DNA from: Mangrovihabitans endophyticus | GTDB taxonomy: Bacteria; Actinomycetota; Actinomycetes; Mycobacteriales; Micromonosporaceae | NCBI RefSeq assembly: GCF_014646155.1 | Contig: NZ_BMMX01000020.1 | Location: 1-64,000 of the forward strand | DNA: 64,000 bases | Direction: 5' to 3' | Shown: positions 8,846 to 17,472 of the stretch, in pieces | Layout: each line of letters begins with the position of its first letter | Position numbering within the stretch: the stretch's first letter is position 1 | The notes under the pieces: model-generated | Told to the model about the DNA's origin: nothing | The model's input: only the letters and a program-made list of their open reading frames with translations | Database searches by the model: none | Program-made: the position numbers and the translations under genes

Positions 8846-9331
8846 GTGGAGATTCTGGAGGCGACGTCGTCGCATTGGCCGCAGATCTATCCCTTCTTCG
8901 CGCGGATCGTCGCGGCGGGGGAGACGTACGCGTACCCGGAAGGTCTCGGGTCGACGGAGGCCGCGGAACTGTGGATGGAGCGCCCACCCGGCCGGACCGC
9001 GGTGGCGGTGTCCGGGGGACGCGTGCTGGGCAGCGCGAAGATGGGCCCCAACCGTCCGGGTCGTGGCGCACACATCGCCACGGCCGCTTTCATGGTCGAT
9101 CCGGAGGCGTCCGGCCGGGGCGTGGGGCGGGCGCTCGGCGTGCACGTGGTCGAGTGGGCGCGCGCCGCGGGCTACGTCGGCATGCAGTTCAACGCGGTGG
9201 TGGAGACCAACACCGCGGCGGTGCATCTGTGGCAGGCGCTCGGTTTCCGCATCATGACGACCATTCCGGGGGCGTTCCGGCATGCCACGCGCGGTTTGGT
9301 TGGTTTACACGTTATGTACCAAAAACTCTGA
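8846..9331 (+). CDS. GNAT family N-acetyltransferase
   Basis: 161-residue acetyl-CoA-dependent acyltransferase. Motif A is visible as FMVDPEASGRGVGRALGVH (the R/Q-x-x-G-x-G/A loop that binds the pyrophosphate of CoA), followed by the helix and NTAAVHLWQALGF of motif B. The PFFARIVAAGETYAYP start resembles the phosphinothricin/L-amino-acid acetyltransferase-like branch, but the substrate cannot be assigned. Start GTG 8846 gives a full-length domain; it lacks a ribosome site and is probably leaderless. Divergent from the DUF2750 gene. Confidence 0.9.
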   Translation: MEILEATSSHWPQIYPFFARIVAAGETYAYPEGLGSTEAAELWMERPPGRTAVAVSGGRVLGSAKMGPNRPGRGAHIATAAFMVDPEASGRGVGRALGVHVVEWARAAGYVGMQFNAVVETNTAAVHLWQALGFRIMTTIPGAFRHATRGLVGLHVMYQKL

Positions 9332-9414
9332 TTGTTCCCCGATAGCGCAAAGTCTGAATAGTCTGTTTCGTGACGCATCACCACCGGGGTGGTCCAGCGA
9401 CACGGAGGAATGAG

Positions 9415-9900
9415 ATGAGCAAGGGCCGGCGCATCGCATCACTGGCCGCGGCCGCGACGGCGGTCGTGGCCGTGACGTCGGTAGTCCCGACACCGGTGTC
9501 CGCCGCAACGGAGACGAAGGGCCCCGAGCCGGTCAACGTCTCGCTGCAGACGGTGCGCGCGCACCAGCCGACGTTCGTCCACGTCTGGTGGCGCACCGAC
9601 AAGACGATCTGCGACTTCGAACTGCGGGTGTGGGGGACGCCGCGGGTGGAGGTCGGCTACCCGGCGAACACCGGCACCTACACGTCCTTCTCCCACGGCA
9701 GCAGGCTCGACAAGCGGGAGATCGACTACACCGCCTTCCGGGTCGACGCGGACGTCGCCGGGTCCCGGTGGATCTCGCTGCCCGCGATGCTGACCTACCG
9801 TTCCTGCGCCGGGGAGCCGCGCGACTTCGCCCGCACCACCACCTTCCGGCTTCCGGTGCACGTGCCGTCCGCGGCGGGCGGCGGCTCCGCCAGCTCCTGA
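9415..9900 (+). CDS. secreted protein of unknown function
   Basis: 161-residue exported protein. The signal peptide is MSKGRRIASLAAAATAVVAV followed by a likely cleavage after VSAA. The mature part is beta-rich with two Cys residues (ICDFEL and YRSCAGEP), probably forming a disulphide, and ends in a Gly/Ser tail. Start ATG 9415 has ACGGAGGAA upstream. No catalytic motif and no family recognised. A strong hairpin follows 30 bases after the stop. Confidence 0.82.
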   Translation: MSKGRRIASLAAAATAVVAVTSVVPTPVSAATETKGPEPVNVSLQTVRAHQPTFVHVWWRTDKTICDFELRVWGTPRVEVGYPANTGTYTSFSHGSRLDKREIDYTAFRVDADVAGSRWISLPAMLTYRSCAGEPRDFARTTTFRLPVHVPSAAGGGSASS

Positions 9901-9930
9901 GCGCCCCGCCCGTTTCTGTTCCACGAAGGT

Positions 9931-9963
9931 GCGCGCGGCCGGCGGGGGCGGCCGGCCGCGCGC
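9931..9963. terminator. bidirectional terminator hairpin
   Basis: Perfect 13-bp inverted repeat: left arm 9931-9943, loop 9944-9950, right arm 9951-9963, all G/C. It lies between the 3' ends of the secreted-protein gene (9900) and the convergent flippase fusion gene (9989), so it can serve both strands. A T tract is missing, as usual for actinomycete I-shaped terminators. Confidence 0.8.
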
Positions 9964-9988
9964 GGTCCTCGGGATGGCGGGCGTCAGC

Positions 9989-12496
9989 TCACCGATCGGC
10001 CGCCATCATCAACGCGGTGGGGTCGGTGCAGACGAGTTCGACCGCCCGGGCCACCGTCGCCGGGTCGTACGTGGAGGCGTGGAACAACACCGTCACGTGG
10101 AGCACGCCGCCCATCTCGCTGAGGGCCACCGTGATGTCCGCCGGTCCGGTCCGCGTGGGAACGCTGTGGTTCACCCGCTGCGCCGCCTCGATAGACCACG
10201 GCAGGTCGGCGAGCGCATCGTGCGAACCCTGATCGATGAACGTCAACCGCGGTCGCGGGTCGGCCGCTACCTCCCGCGGATCCGGCGTGCCGGGCGCGCC
10301 GGCCACCGCGGCCCTGGCCCCGCGCAGCAGCATGACGGTGCGCATCGAACCGCGCGTCAACTCGTCCGTCAGCGCCGCATGGATCGCCGCGGGGTCGGTG
10401 AGCGAAGCCGGCGACAGGTAGCGCCGTGCGTCCACCACGAAGGTGGCGCCGCTCTCGTCCGGATGCAGACCCAGCTCGCGCAGGGCCGCGGCGAACGAAG
10501 CGAAGATGACCGCGGACGTGCTCACCCCCGGCGCGTACCGGTCGCGCCAGGCACGCAACCGGTCCGCGACCTGCGCCGACCGGTCGTACCGCACGGCGAG
10601 GCCGGGCGTCCACGGCCGGGTCGGCGCATCCGGCCGGCGCGGCGCGCGAGACGGCCGGAGCGCCGCACGCCACCGTCCCGGCCGCGCCCCGCCCTGCCGC
10701 CACCAGGCCCGCGGCAGGACGGTCCGGTGGCGAGACAGCGGTTCCATGTCGGCGGCCCGTTCCGCCGCCGCGGCCCGGATCAACTCACGCAGCAGGACGT
10801 TCACCGGACCGGCGTCGCCGTACGCGCCGGCGACCTTCATCGCCACGTATCCGCCGCCGGTCAAGATCCGGACCGGGTGGTGGCCACGTGGCTCGGCGAG
10901 TAGCCGCTCGGTCATCGCGCCCGCGTCGGCGGGCGCGTCACCCAGGTCGGTCACCGCGTCCCGCGCGTACGCCGCGAACGTCGGCGCGTCCATGTGCAGC
11001 CACCGCGCCCCGGAGCGGTCCAGGCGTGACACCGCGCGATGCGTGGGATCCGCGGCGTGCAGACCTGCCAGGGCGGCACGCAACCGCTGCGCGGACACGC
11101 CGGTGAGTGGCCCGACGGTGCGAACGTCCTCGGTCGGCAGCCCGGCACGTTCGAGCACCGTCAGGCTGGTGGTGGACACGAACCCGGCATCGAGCTCGGG
11201 GCGGGCGAAGACCACCCGCAGCACGGTCGGCGCGACAAGCACGGCCTCCAGCACCATCACCGCGGCCACCCAGGCGACCAACTCGGTCAGGCTGCCGCGG
11301 CTCCCGCCGTACCACGCGGCCAGCAACTCGGCGAGGCCGGCGAACACGGAGAAGATGCCCGCGCCGCGGAGCCGACCCTGCACCCGGGAGACGGCCAGGA
11401 AGAAGTGATGGAAGATGTACGCCAGATAGGTGAGCGCAAGGATCTTGAGCGCGGTGCTCGCCGATGCCGCGTACGACGCGCCGAACAGCGACATGATCGG
11501 TTCGGCTGCGAGGGCCACCACGATCGACGCCGGCAGTCCCACCACCAGGGAGATCGCCAGGCCGACCCGGACCTTGGAGCGCAGCGCCGCCTTGTCGCCG
11601 CTGGCCACCGCGAACAGGGTGAGCGCCACGTTGCCCGGCACCATGGCCAGGACCGCGTTCACCATGAAGGCGGTGTAGAAGGCGGCGTTCGCCTCGGCGG
11701 AGAGCACCGCCGTGACGACCAGCGGCAGTGTCGCCCGCGGCAGATAGGTGGCCAGGTTCAGCAGGTTGTGGTCGAAGGTCGCCCGGCCCCGTCCGCGCAG
11801 CAGCGCCAGTCGCGGCCGCAACGAGTCGATCACGCCGCGCCGGCGCAGCGTGCGGCTCAGCACCGCGATCGACAGCACCATGCCCGAAACCCAGGTGAGC
11901 AGCAGGCCGCCGCCGGTCACCGTGATCGGCAGCAGCGCCACCACGCCCAGCAGTGCCAGTTTCAGCACCGAGAACCAGGCGTTGCGCATCAGTTGCAACG
12001 GTCCCCGCAACAATCCGACCAGGGCCTCGTCCAGCACGAGCGTCATCGAGTTGAGGGCGATGCCGGCCACCAGAAGGACGGTGGTCGGCGCGTTGCCGAG
12101 GGCATCCTGCAGCCCCGGTATCCACAGGTGGGCGACCACGATGTAGCCCAGGCCACCGACCGTGGCGGCGCTGCCGGCCACCAGCATGCACGTGGAGATC
12201 AGCTCCCATCGGCGACCGGCGAGCTTCGGCAGATCCGAGATCAGCATGGTGCCCATGCCGAACATCCCGATGGTGCCGATCAGCGTCATCGCCGACACCG
12301 CGGCGGACGCCTTGCCGACCGCCTCGGCCGGTGCCGTCCGCGCGGCGAGCCACCAGTAGACGAAGCCGAACAGCGAGGTGACGGCGGTGGTCGCCATCAG
12401 CGATCCGGCATTCAGGAGGAGATCCAGGTGGCCGCGGAGGGTCGCCACGAGGCCTCTGCGCGGCGCATCCGTCGGCGATGCCTCGGTCGTGGTCAA
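9989..12496 (-). CDS. polysaccharide flippase fused to an inactive condensation-like domain
   Basis: About 835 residues. Residues 1-440 are a MATE/Wzx-type flippase with 12-14 hydrophobic helices (for example LLNAGSLMATTAVTSLFGFV and ALTLFAVASGDKAALRSKV), expected to move a lipid-linked glycan or similar across the membrane. From about residue 460 to the end there is a soluble domain of the CAT-like acyltransferase/NRPS-condensation fold: it opens with ADPTHRAV (equivalent of the HP-x-R start motif) and has VAGAYGDAGPVNVLLREL near residue 560, where active enzymes carry HHxxxDG. Both histidines and the Gly are replaced while the Asp remains, so catalysis is unlikely. Start is uncertain: TTG 12496 follows GGGGGG; TTG 12517 is also open. 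Monocistronic on minus, convergent with the secreted protein. Confidence 0.8.
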   Translation of the reverse strand: MTTTEASPTDAPRRGLVATLRGHLDLLLNAGSLMATTAVTSLFGFVYWWLAARTAPAEAVGKASAAVSAMTLIGTIGMFGMGTMLISDLPKLAGRRWELISTCMLVAGSAATVGGLGYIVVAHLWIPGLQDALGNAPTTVLLVAGIALNSMTLVLDEALVGLLRGPLQLMRNAWFSVLKLALLGVVALLPITVTGGGLLLTWVSGMVLSIAVLSRTLRRRGVIDSLRPRLALLRGRGRATFDHNLLNLATYLPRATLPLVVTAVLSAEANAAFYTAFMVNAVLAMVPGNVALTLFAVASGDKAALRSKVRVGLAISLVVGLPASIVVALAAEPIMSLFGASYAASASTALKILALTYLAYIFHHFFLAVSRVQGRLRGAGIFSVFAGLAELLAAWYGGSRGSLTELVAWVAAVMVLEAVLVAPTVLRVVFARPELDAGFVSTTSLTVLERAGLPTEDVRTVGPLTGVSAQRLRAALAGLHAADPTHRAVSRLDRSGARWLHMDAPTFAAYARDAVTDLGDAPADAGAMTERLLAEPRGHHPVRILTGGGYVAMKVAGAYGDAGPVNVLLRELIRAAAAERAADMEPLSRHRTVLPRAWWRQGGARPGRWRAALRPSRAPRRPDAPTRPWTPGLAVRYDRSAQVADRLRAWRDRYAPGVSTSAVIFASFAAALRELGLHPDESGATFVVDARRYLSPASLTDPAAIHAALTDELTRGSMRTVMLLRGARAAVAGAPGTPDPREVAADPRPRLTFIDQGSHDALADLPWSIEAAQRVNHSVPTRTGPADITVALSEMGGVLHVTVLFHASTYDPATVARAVELVCTDPTALMMAADR

Positions 12497-12700
12497 GAGC
12501 CCCCCAGTGATCGACAAGAAAACGGTAGTTACTCGTCATAATGGGGCGGTAGGGCGAAGCGGACGAAGCTAACGTCACCTTCCGGAGTGGAGCCGGTGCG
12601 GTCTGGCGGGTTCGGGGAGCCGTTCGGCGGAGGGCCGGACGGCCACATCTGCCTCAGCCGGGCTCATCACCCCAGACCGGTCGACTCCGCCCAGGCGGTC

Positions 12701-13195
12701 TCACTCCTCCCAGACCGGCACGGAAGGGAGGCCGCGCTCGGCGCGCGCCCGGTCGGTCAGTTCCTGGATGAGCTCGGTCTTACCTCGGGTGTAGGCGTCG
12801 CCGGGACCGTGCCGGGCCATCAGCCGGCGCTTCACCTGCGCGTATCGGTCCCGGTCCGCCGGATGCGCACGCAGATGGTCGCGCAGCAGCCGCTCATTGC
12901 GGGTCGGCCAGCTCGCGACCGTCACCACGTGCAGGTGGACGACCAGCCCGTCCGGATCCGACCGGCGCAGGAACAGCCGCTCCGGCATGTCCGTCGGGAC
13001 CACCTCGAACCCCGGCGGCGCGGTGACCGAGGCGAGGTCGTCGACCGCGGCCATCAGGTCGATGACCGGCTTGGCGGCCAAGCCGGGCACCGCCGTGCTG
13101 CCGATGTGCTCGATCACCGCGAACCGGTCTGCCAGGTCGGTGCACCACTGCGCGCCGAGCCTGGACCACCGCTCGTCGGACTCCACGATGCTCAC
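12701..13195 (-). CDS. GrpB family protein (UPF0157)
   Basis: 164-residue member of the GrpB family, which has a nucleotidyltransferase-like fold. Visible motifs are FAVIEHIGSTAVPGLAAKPVID, the family signature with Gly-Ser and the metal-binding Asp, and LHVVTVASW. Family members include the C-terminal part of dephospho-CoA kinase fusions; the reaction is not established. Start GTG 13195 follows GGGGGTCCGAC; a second in-frame GTG lies three codons later. Divergent from the LLM oxidoreductase. Confidence 0.9.
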   Translation of the reverse strand: MSIVESDERWSRLGAQWCTDLADRFAVIEHIGSTAVPGLAAKPVIDLMAAVDDLASVTAPPGFEVVPTDMPERLFLRRSDPDGLVVHLHVVTVASWPTRNERLLRDHLRAHPADRDRYAQVKRRLMARHGPGDAYTRGKTELIQELTDRARAERGLPSVPVWEE

Positions 13196-13256
13196 GTCGG
13201 ACCCCCGTCTCCGTAGTCGATCGCGTCGACAGCGACCCTAAACCCGGCAGACCATG

Positions 13257-13287
13257 GTGGATCGGCGCCCCCGTGGCGCCGATCCAC
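13257..13287. repeat. 13-bp perfect inverted repeat in a divergent gap
   Basis: Arms at 13257-13269 and 13275-13287 with a 5-nt loop (CCCGT). It looks like a terminator but sits between two divergent genes (GrpB start 13195, LLM start 13356), where no transcript needs to end. It could be a protein-binding site, an attenuator, or a remnant of a lost gene. Confidence 0.6.
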
Positions 13288-13355
13288 GCGGGCAACCTAG
13301 CGGCGGCCTCTGACATTCTCGGGCGCCGATGCCGGAGGCTTGGCACAATGCGGCG

Positions 13356-14183
13356 ATGACCACTCTTGGCGTCGTCTTCCTACCGCAGAATCCGCCCGAG
13401 ACCCTGCCCGCCGTGGCCCGCGCCGCCGGCGCGGCGGGGCTGGAGGAACTGTGGCTGTGGGAAGACTGCTTCCTCGGCGGCGGGGTGTCGTCGGTCGCCG
13501 CCGCGCTCGCCTCCAGCACGCATGTGCGGGTCGGCCTGGGTGTGATGCCGGTGCCGTTGCGCAACGTCGCACTCGTCGCGATGGAGATCGCCACGCTGTG
13601 CCGCATGTTCGGCGACCGGGTGATGCCCGGCGTCGGGCACGGGGTGCAGGACTGGATGGCCCAGGTGGGTGCCCGCCCGGCCTCGCCGATGACCCTGTTG
13701 CGGGAATATGTGACAGCGCTGCAGGCACTGCTGCGCGGCGACATGGTGACGACCGAGGGGCGCTACGTCCGCCTCGACGGGGTGCGTCTGGACTGGCCGC
13801 CGGACCCGGCCCCACCCCTGTGGCTCGGCGCCACCGGCCCGAAGACGTTGCGCCTGTCCGGCGAACTGGCGCACGGCACCATCCTGTCCGGTGGCACCTC
13901 GCCCGAGCTGACCGCGCGGGCGAGGGAACTGACCGGCGGCCATCCCCTCGCGGTGTTCGTGCCCGCCGCGACCGGTCCCGGCGCCGAGCAACGTCTCGCC
14001 GCGCTCACGCTGGATCATCCCGGCGTGCACGGTGACGCGGCCCAGATCGCGGACGCGGTGATGCCGTGGATCGAGGCGGGCGCCACCTCGGTGATCCTCC
14101 AGCCCACCCCCGACGAACCGGATCTGCCGGGCTTCATCAGGTTCGTGGCGGAGCAGGTCAGGCCCAAGATCCCGCGGGCCTGA
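13356..14183 (+). CDS. LLM-class flavin-dependent oxidoreductase
   Basis: 275-residue luciferase-like monooxygenase/F420-dependent oxidoreductase with a TIM barrel. Visible family features are the N-terminal strand TLGVVFLPQ, the EELWLWEDCF strand, the VRVGLGVMPVPLRN strand with the conserved Asn, PGVGHGVQDWM, and the PPLWLGATGPKTLRL segment that binds the cofactor phosphate. Many actinomycete members use coenzyme F420, but FMN cannot be excluded. Substrate unknown. ATG 13356 lacks a ribosome site; CACAAT at 13344-13349 six bases upstream suggests a leaderless transcript. Confidence 0.92.
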   Translation: MTTLGVVFLPQNPPETLPAVARAAGAAGLEELWLWEDCFLGGGVSSVAAALASSTHVRVGLGVMPVPLRNVALVAMEIATLCRMFGDRVMPGVGHGVQDWMAQVGARPASPMTLLREYVTALQALLRGDMVTTEGRYVRLDGVRLDWPPDPAPPLWLGATGPKTLRLSGELAHGTILSGGTSPELTARARELTGGHPLAVFVPAATGPGAEQRLAALTLDHPGVHGDAAQIADAVMPWIEAGATSVILQPTPDEPDLPGFIRFVAEQVRPKIPRA

Positions 14184-14215
14184 CGGGACGTCCGGGCAGC
14201 TCGCGAAACGGCCGT

Positions 14216-14779
14216 TCAGCCGGCGCTGGCGAGTTCCACATCGCCGGCATCGCCGGTGTTCTGCCCGCCGCCGTCTTGCCCGCCGGTCGAACCGGCGCCG
14301 TTCTGCCCGTCATCCTCGGTCGCCGGATCCGACGCTCCGGTGCCGCTGCCGCCGGTGGACGACGGGGACGGGGACGGGGGTGTCGCGGCGCCGCCGGTCG
14401 GCGTGGCGGACGCGGACGGAGTGGACGGACCGCTTGTGGATGATGCCGACGGAGTCCCTGCCGCGGTGGTCCGGCTCGGCTCCGGGTCGGCGGCCTCCCC
14501 GTCTCCGGTGGCGCTCGGCTGCTGAGGCGACGCGGCCGGTAGCGGGTCGAGCTGGGCGCCCGAACGCGGCTGCGTCGGCACGACGCCGGACGGATCCTGG
14601 GGTGCCGATCCGCCGCCGCCGGAGGACGCCGAGCGGTCCACCTTCTGCTCCGAGACGATCGCCGGGGGCTCGTCGGCCGGGGCGGTCGCGGTGCGCCCGA
14701 ACTGCGCGCCGAGCCACAACGCCGGGCCGAGTCCGACGGCGACGATCGCGCCGAACAGCGCTGCCGGTCCCCGTTCCAT
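14216..14779 (-). CDS. membrane-anchored Ser/Thr/Pro/Gly-rich protein
   Basis: 187-residue protein with a single N-terminal hydrophobic segment (about residues 6-23, AALFGAIVAVGLGPALWLG) that is either an uncleaved anchor or signal. The remaining 160 residues are low complexity, rich in Ser, Thr, Pro, Gly and Ala with scattered acids, probably disordered and outside the membrane, a possible glycosylation substrate or wall-spanning stalk. Start ATG 14779 has GGGGG about 7 bases upstream. No domain recognised. Convergent with the LLM gene over a 32-bp gap. Confidence 0.7.
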   Translation of the reverse strand: MERGPAALFGAIVAVGLGPALWLGAQFGRTATAPADEPPAIVSEQKVDRSASSGGGGSAPQDPSGVVPTQPRSGAQLDPLPAASPQQPSATGDGEAADPEPSRTTAAGTPSASSTSGPSTPSASATPTGGAATPPSPSPSSTGGSGTGASDPATEDDGQNGAGSTGGQDGGGQNTGDAGDVELASAG

Positions 14780-15022
14780 CGGCGCACCCCCTGTTTCGCT
14801 GACGATCTTCGCTTCGGCTCCGGGTCGTTCTGTACCCCATAACCCGGAAGATGAAGCAAGCACCGCCTCATCCCAGTGTGGCTTCCGGCGACGCCTCGAT
14901 CACGCGGATTGTCGCGGCTGTGACCATGCCGTTGCGTGCCCGTGTCGTGACGCCCGCTCACTGAGGAGAACGGATGTGGTGCGGGTTCGGTTCAGCACCG
15001 AGGCCCGTGAGGTTGTGCCAGA

Positions 15023-16846
15023 TCAGCGAGGTCGTGCCAGAAACGCCAGGGCGTCGTCCAGCGCCCGCCAGCCCCCGGGCAGCTCGTCGGAATCGAGCGC
15101 GGTGCGCACCGACAGGGCACCCCCGTCGCGCAGACGCAAATCCCAGGCCCGACGGGTCCGGCGCCGCTGGATCGCCCCGGAGATCTCCGCGTACGGCACG
15201 AAGCGCCCGTTCGGTGCCGCCTCCCCGCCCGCGGCGAAGCGCGCCAGGCGGTGCTTGGCGGCGCCGTGACGCCCGCGGGGGAGCCCGGGCACCAGCAGCA
15301 GTCCGGACTCGGCCACCAGCAGATCCGTGCGTGCGCCGTCCACCACCAGGTTGACCACCCCGCTGAGCACCACCGGGCGCGGCTCGCTCGTGCCGCCCGA
15401 GGCGGCCGGGTCGATGCCGGCGTCGGCCAGCCGCGCACGCGCCGTGCCGACGGTCGCCGGGTCGCTTGCCTGCACGGCCGGCCCACGCAGGTCCAGGTGC
15501 GAACCGTCCCGGGCGACCAACTCGGCCGTACCGGTCCAGCTATGCCGCCACCGGGCCGCGCCGCCGTCCAAGGCGGCCAGCGCGAGCAACAGAGTGATCA
15601 GTTCGATGACCCGCTCGGATCGCTCGTCCGGTGCGAGATCGCCGAAGACGCCCTCGGCCGCCTTGCCCAGTCGGCCGTCCGCGGCGAGATCGAGCACGTC
15701 GGCGGCGGTCCGCACGATGGTGCCGACGGTGTGCGAGAGGGCGCCGAGGGCCGCATCCGCCTCGCGCCGCATCTCCGCGGACCGGGCCGCGCCGAAGAAC
15801 TCGTCCCAGGTGACCACGACGCGTCCGGCGGCCGGAAAGGACACCTCCTGCAGCGCACGACCGAGGCCGGGCAGGTCCGGCACCAGGTCGCCGTCCGGGA
15901 GCCGGACGGATCCGGCCGTCGTCGTGTCGATGGCGGCGCGCCGCTGGGCGGCCGGGGGATGGGTGTCCCAGAAACCCGGGGGTGCGGGTTCCTGGGCGCG
16001 CAGCGCGGCCATCTCCTCCGCGCGCGCCGCCAGCATCCGCAGAAACCCACCGAAGATGTCGTCCGGCGCGCAGCCGGCCTGCCACCCCGGGCCGAGATAT
16101 TCCGCGTGGAAGACCCGTTGCAGCCGCTGCAGGGCGGGCAGGTCCCGGAGCACCGCCACGGCCGCCGGGCCACCGGCGAAGGCCGCGGCCATCCGATCGG
16201 CCGCGAGCTCCGCGTCGCGGCGCAACGGCGCGTCGACGGCGCGGTACCACCGGGCGTACGCGCGCAGCAGCGGACCGGCCGGATTGCGGTGCGAGATGCG
16301 CGGCACCACCCGGCCCACCGTCAGACGACCGCGGTGCGCCACCCGGGCGAACCGGCCGCCCGTGGTGGGCGAGCCGTGCGCCATCTCGTGCGCGACCGCG
16401 GCGGCCAGCCACGCCCCGTCCCACACCAGCAGCGGCGGCATGCCGAGGTAGAGCTCGCGGCGCCCGCCGAGCAGGCCCAGCAGTCGGCCGCGTTCGTGCA
16501 GTGTGACGCGGGCCTCGGCGATCACCACGATGCCGTCCGGTGGACGCGTCGCGGCGGCGCGGGCGGCGTCCTCGACCATGGTCCACAGCGCGGGCGCGTC
16601 GTCGCGGCTCACCGGCACCCCGGCCGGCGGCACCCGCCGCGCGTGCAGAGCCCGCCACGTCGCGTACGCCATGACGCCGACCGTGGCCATGCACACCGGC
16701 CCGCCGACGCGCAGCGCGAGCGGGCCGGGCAGCAGCGAGAGCAGGAGCAGCACCGGCGCCACGACCAGGGCGAGTTGCAGCGTCGCGACGACCGGGAACC
16801 CGGCGAGCGTCAGCACCGATGCCCGCGCCCGGACGCCACCGCTCAC
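15023..16846 (-). CDS. M48-like membrane metalloprotease
   Basis: 607-residue protein. Two to three hydrophobic segments occupy about residues 10-65. The zinc site is HEMAH (residues near 155-160) and the third ligand is the Glu of DAELAADRMAA, as in M48/HtpX/CAAX-prenyl proteases (E-x-x-A-D). After the protease core (to about residue 340) there is a long alpha/beta C-terminal region without a recognised domain, ending in a beta-rich part (GVVNLVVDGARTDLLVAESG). Start GTG 16846 follows AGGGGGTGCG. Role inferred: membrane protein quality control or processing. The C-terminal extension is unusual for HtpX. Confidence 0.82.
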   Translation of the reverse strand: MSGGVRARASVLTLAGFPVVATLQLALVVAPVLLLLSLLPGPLALRVGGPVCMATVGVMAYATWRALHARRVPPAGVPVSRDDAPALWTMVEDAARAAATRPPDGIVVIAEARVTLHERGRLLGLLGGRRELYLGMPPLLVWDGAWLAAAVAHEMAHGSPTTGGRFARVAHRGRLTVGRVVPRISHRNPAGPLLRAYARWYRAVDAPLRRDAELAADRMAAAFAGGPAAVAVLRDLPALQRLQRVFHAEYLGPGWQAGCAPDDIFGGFLRMLAARAEEMAALRAQEPAPPGFWDTHPPAAQRRAAIDTTTAGSVRLPDGDLVPDLPGLGRALQEVSFPAAGRVVVTWDEFFGAARSAEMRREADAALGALSHTVGTIVRTAADVLDLAADGRLGKAAEGVFGDLAPDERSERVIELITLLLALAALDGGAARWRHSWTGTAELVARDGSHLDLRGPAVQASDPATVGTARARLADAGIDPAASGGTSEPRPVVLSGVVNLVVDGARTDLLVAESGLLLVPGLPRGRHGAAKHRLARFAAGGEAAPNGRFVPYAEISGAIQRRRTRRAWDLRLRDGGALSVRTALDSDELPGGWRALDDALAFLARPR

Positions 16847-16898
16847 ACCGCACCCCCTGAAGACGCTCGGCACAGCGTAGCCGCGCGCGGCGGAGGGC

Positions 16899-17447
16899 TC
16901 AGCGCACCGGCAGGTCGTGCAGCGGCCGGGTGCGCACATGGTCGTCGTGCCATTGCGCACCGACGCGGAATCGCTTGGTGCCCACCACCGAGAAGCCACT
17001 CTTCTCGTAGAACCGTGCCGCCCGTCCGTTGCGCTGGTTGACGCCGAGCCAGCAGTGCAGCGCGCCGGTCGAGGCCGCCGCCTCCAGAGTCGCCGCCATC
17101 AGCGCCGCGGCCACGCCGGAACCGTGCCGGTCCCGGGCGACATAGAACTTGCTCAGTTCGATGCTGGCCTTCTCGTCCACCACGGCGCCCACGTCCGGGT
17201 CCAGGATCGGGCCGTCGACAAGCATCGAATAACCCGCCGGCTGCCCGTCGGCCAGGGCCAGCAGCACGATGCGGTCGGGGTCGGCCAGATAGCGGGTGAA
17301 GCTGTCCACGGACAGATGGGTCGCCACGAAGGTGTCGATGTCGGCCTGCTCCGTGCCGGGCGGGCAGGCCAGGCCGAACGTCCGAGCGGCCAGGTCGTGC
17401 AGGGGCGCGGCGTCGTCCGGCGTCGCGCGGCGTGTGGTGATCGGCAT
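16899..17447 (-). CDS. GNAT family N-acetyltransferase
   Basis: 182-residue acetyltransferase. The start MPITTRRATPDDAAPL is the classic GNAT opening strand; SIELSKFYVARDRHGSGVAAALM is motif A with the CoA loop (R-H-G-S-G-V), and NGRAARFYEKSGFSVVG is motif B. Resembles the RimI/PaiA-like group, substrate unknown. Start ATG 17447; TAGACT at 17456-17461 on the same strand, eight bases upstream, is a possible -10 for a leaderless mRNA. The gap to the divergent GH20 gene is only 25 bp. Confidence 0.9.
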   Translation of the reverse strand: MPITTRRATPDDAAPLHDLAARTFGLACPPGTEQADIDTFVATHLSVDSFTRYLADPDRIVLLALADGQPAGYSMLVDGPILDPDVGAVVDEKASIELSKFYVARDRHGSGVAAALMAATLEAAASTGALHCWLGVNQRNGRAARFYEKSGFSVVGTKRFRVGAQWHDDHVRTRPLHDLPVR

Positions 17448-17472
17448 AGTCCGGGAGTCTAAGTTTGTTTTC

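Noticed and set aside
12496-12700. A small gene between the flippase and GrpB
   Set aside because: Short frames lack ribosome sites and motifs; the gap is explained as the flippase promoter region.
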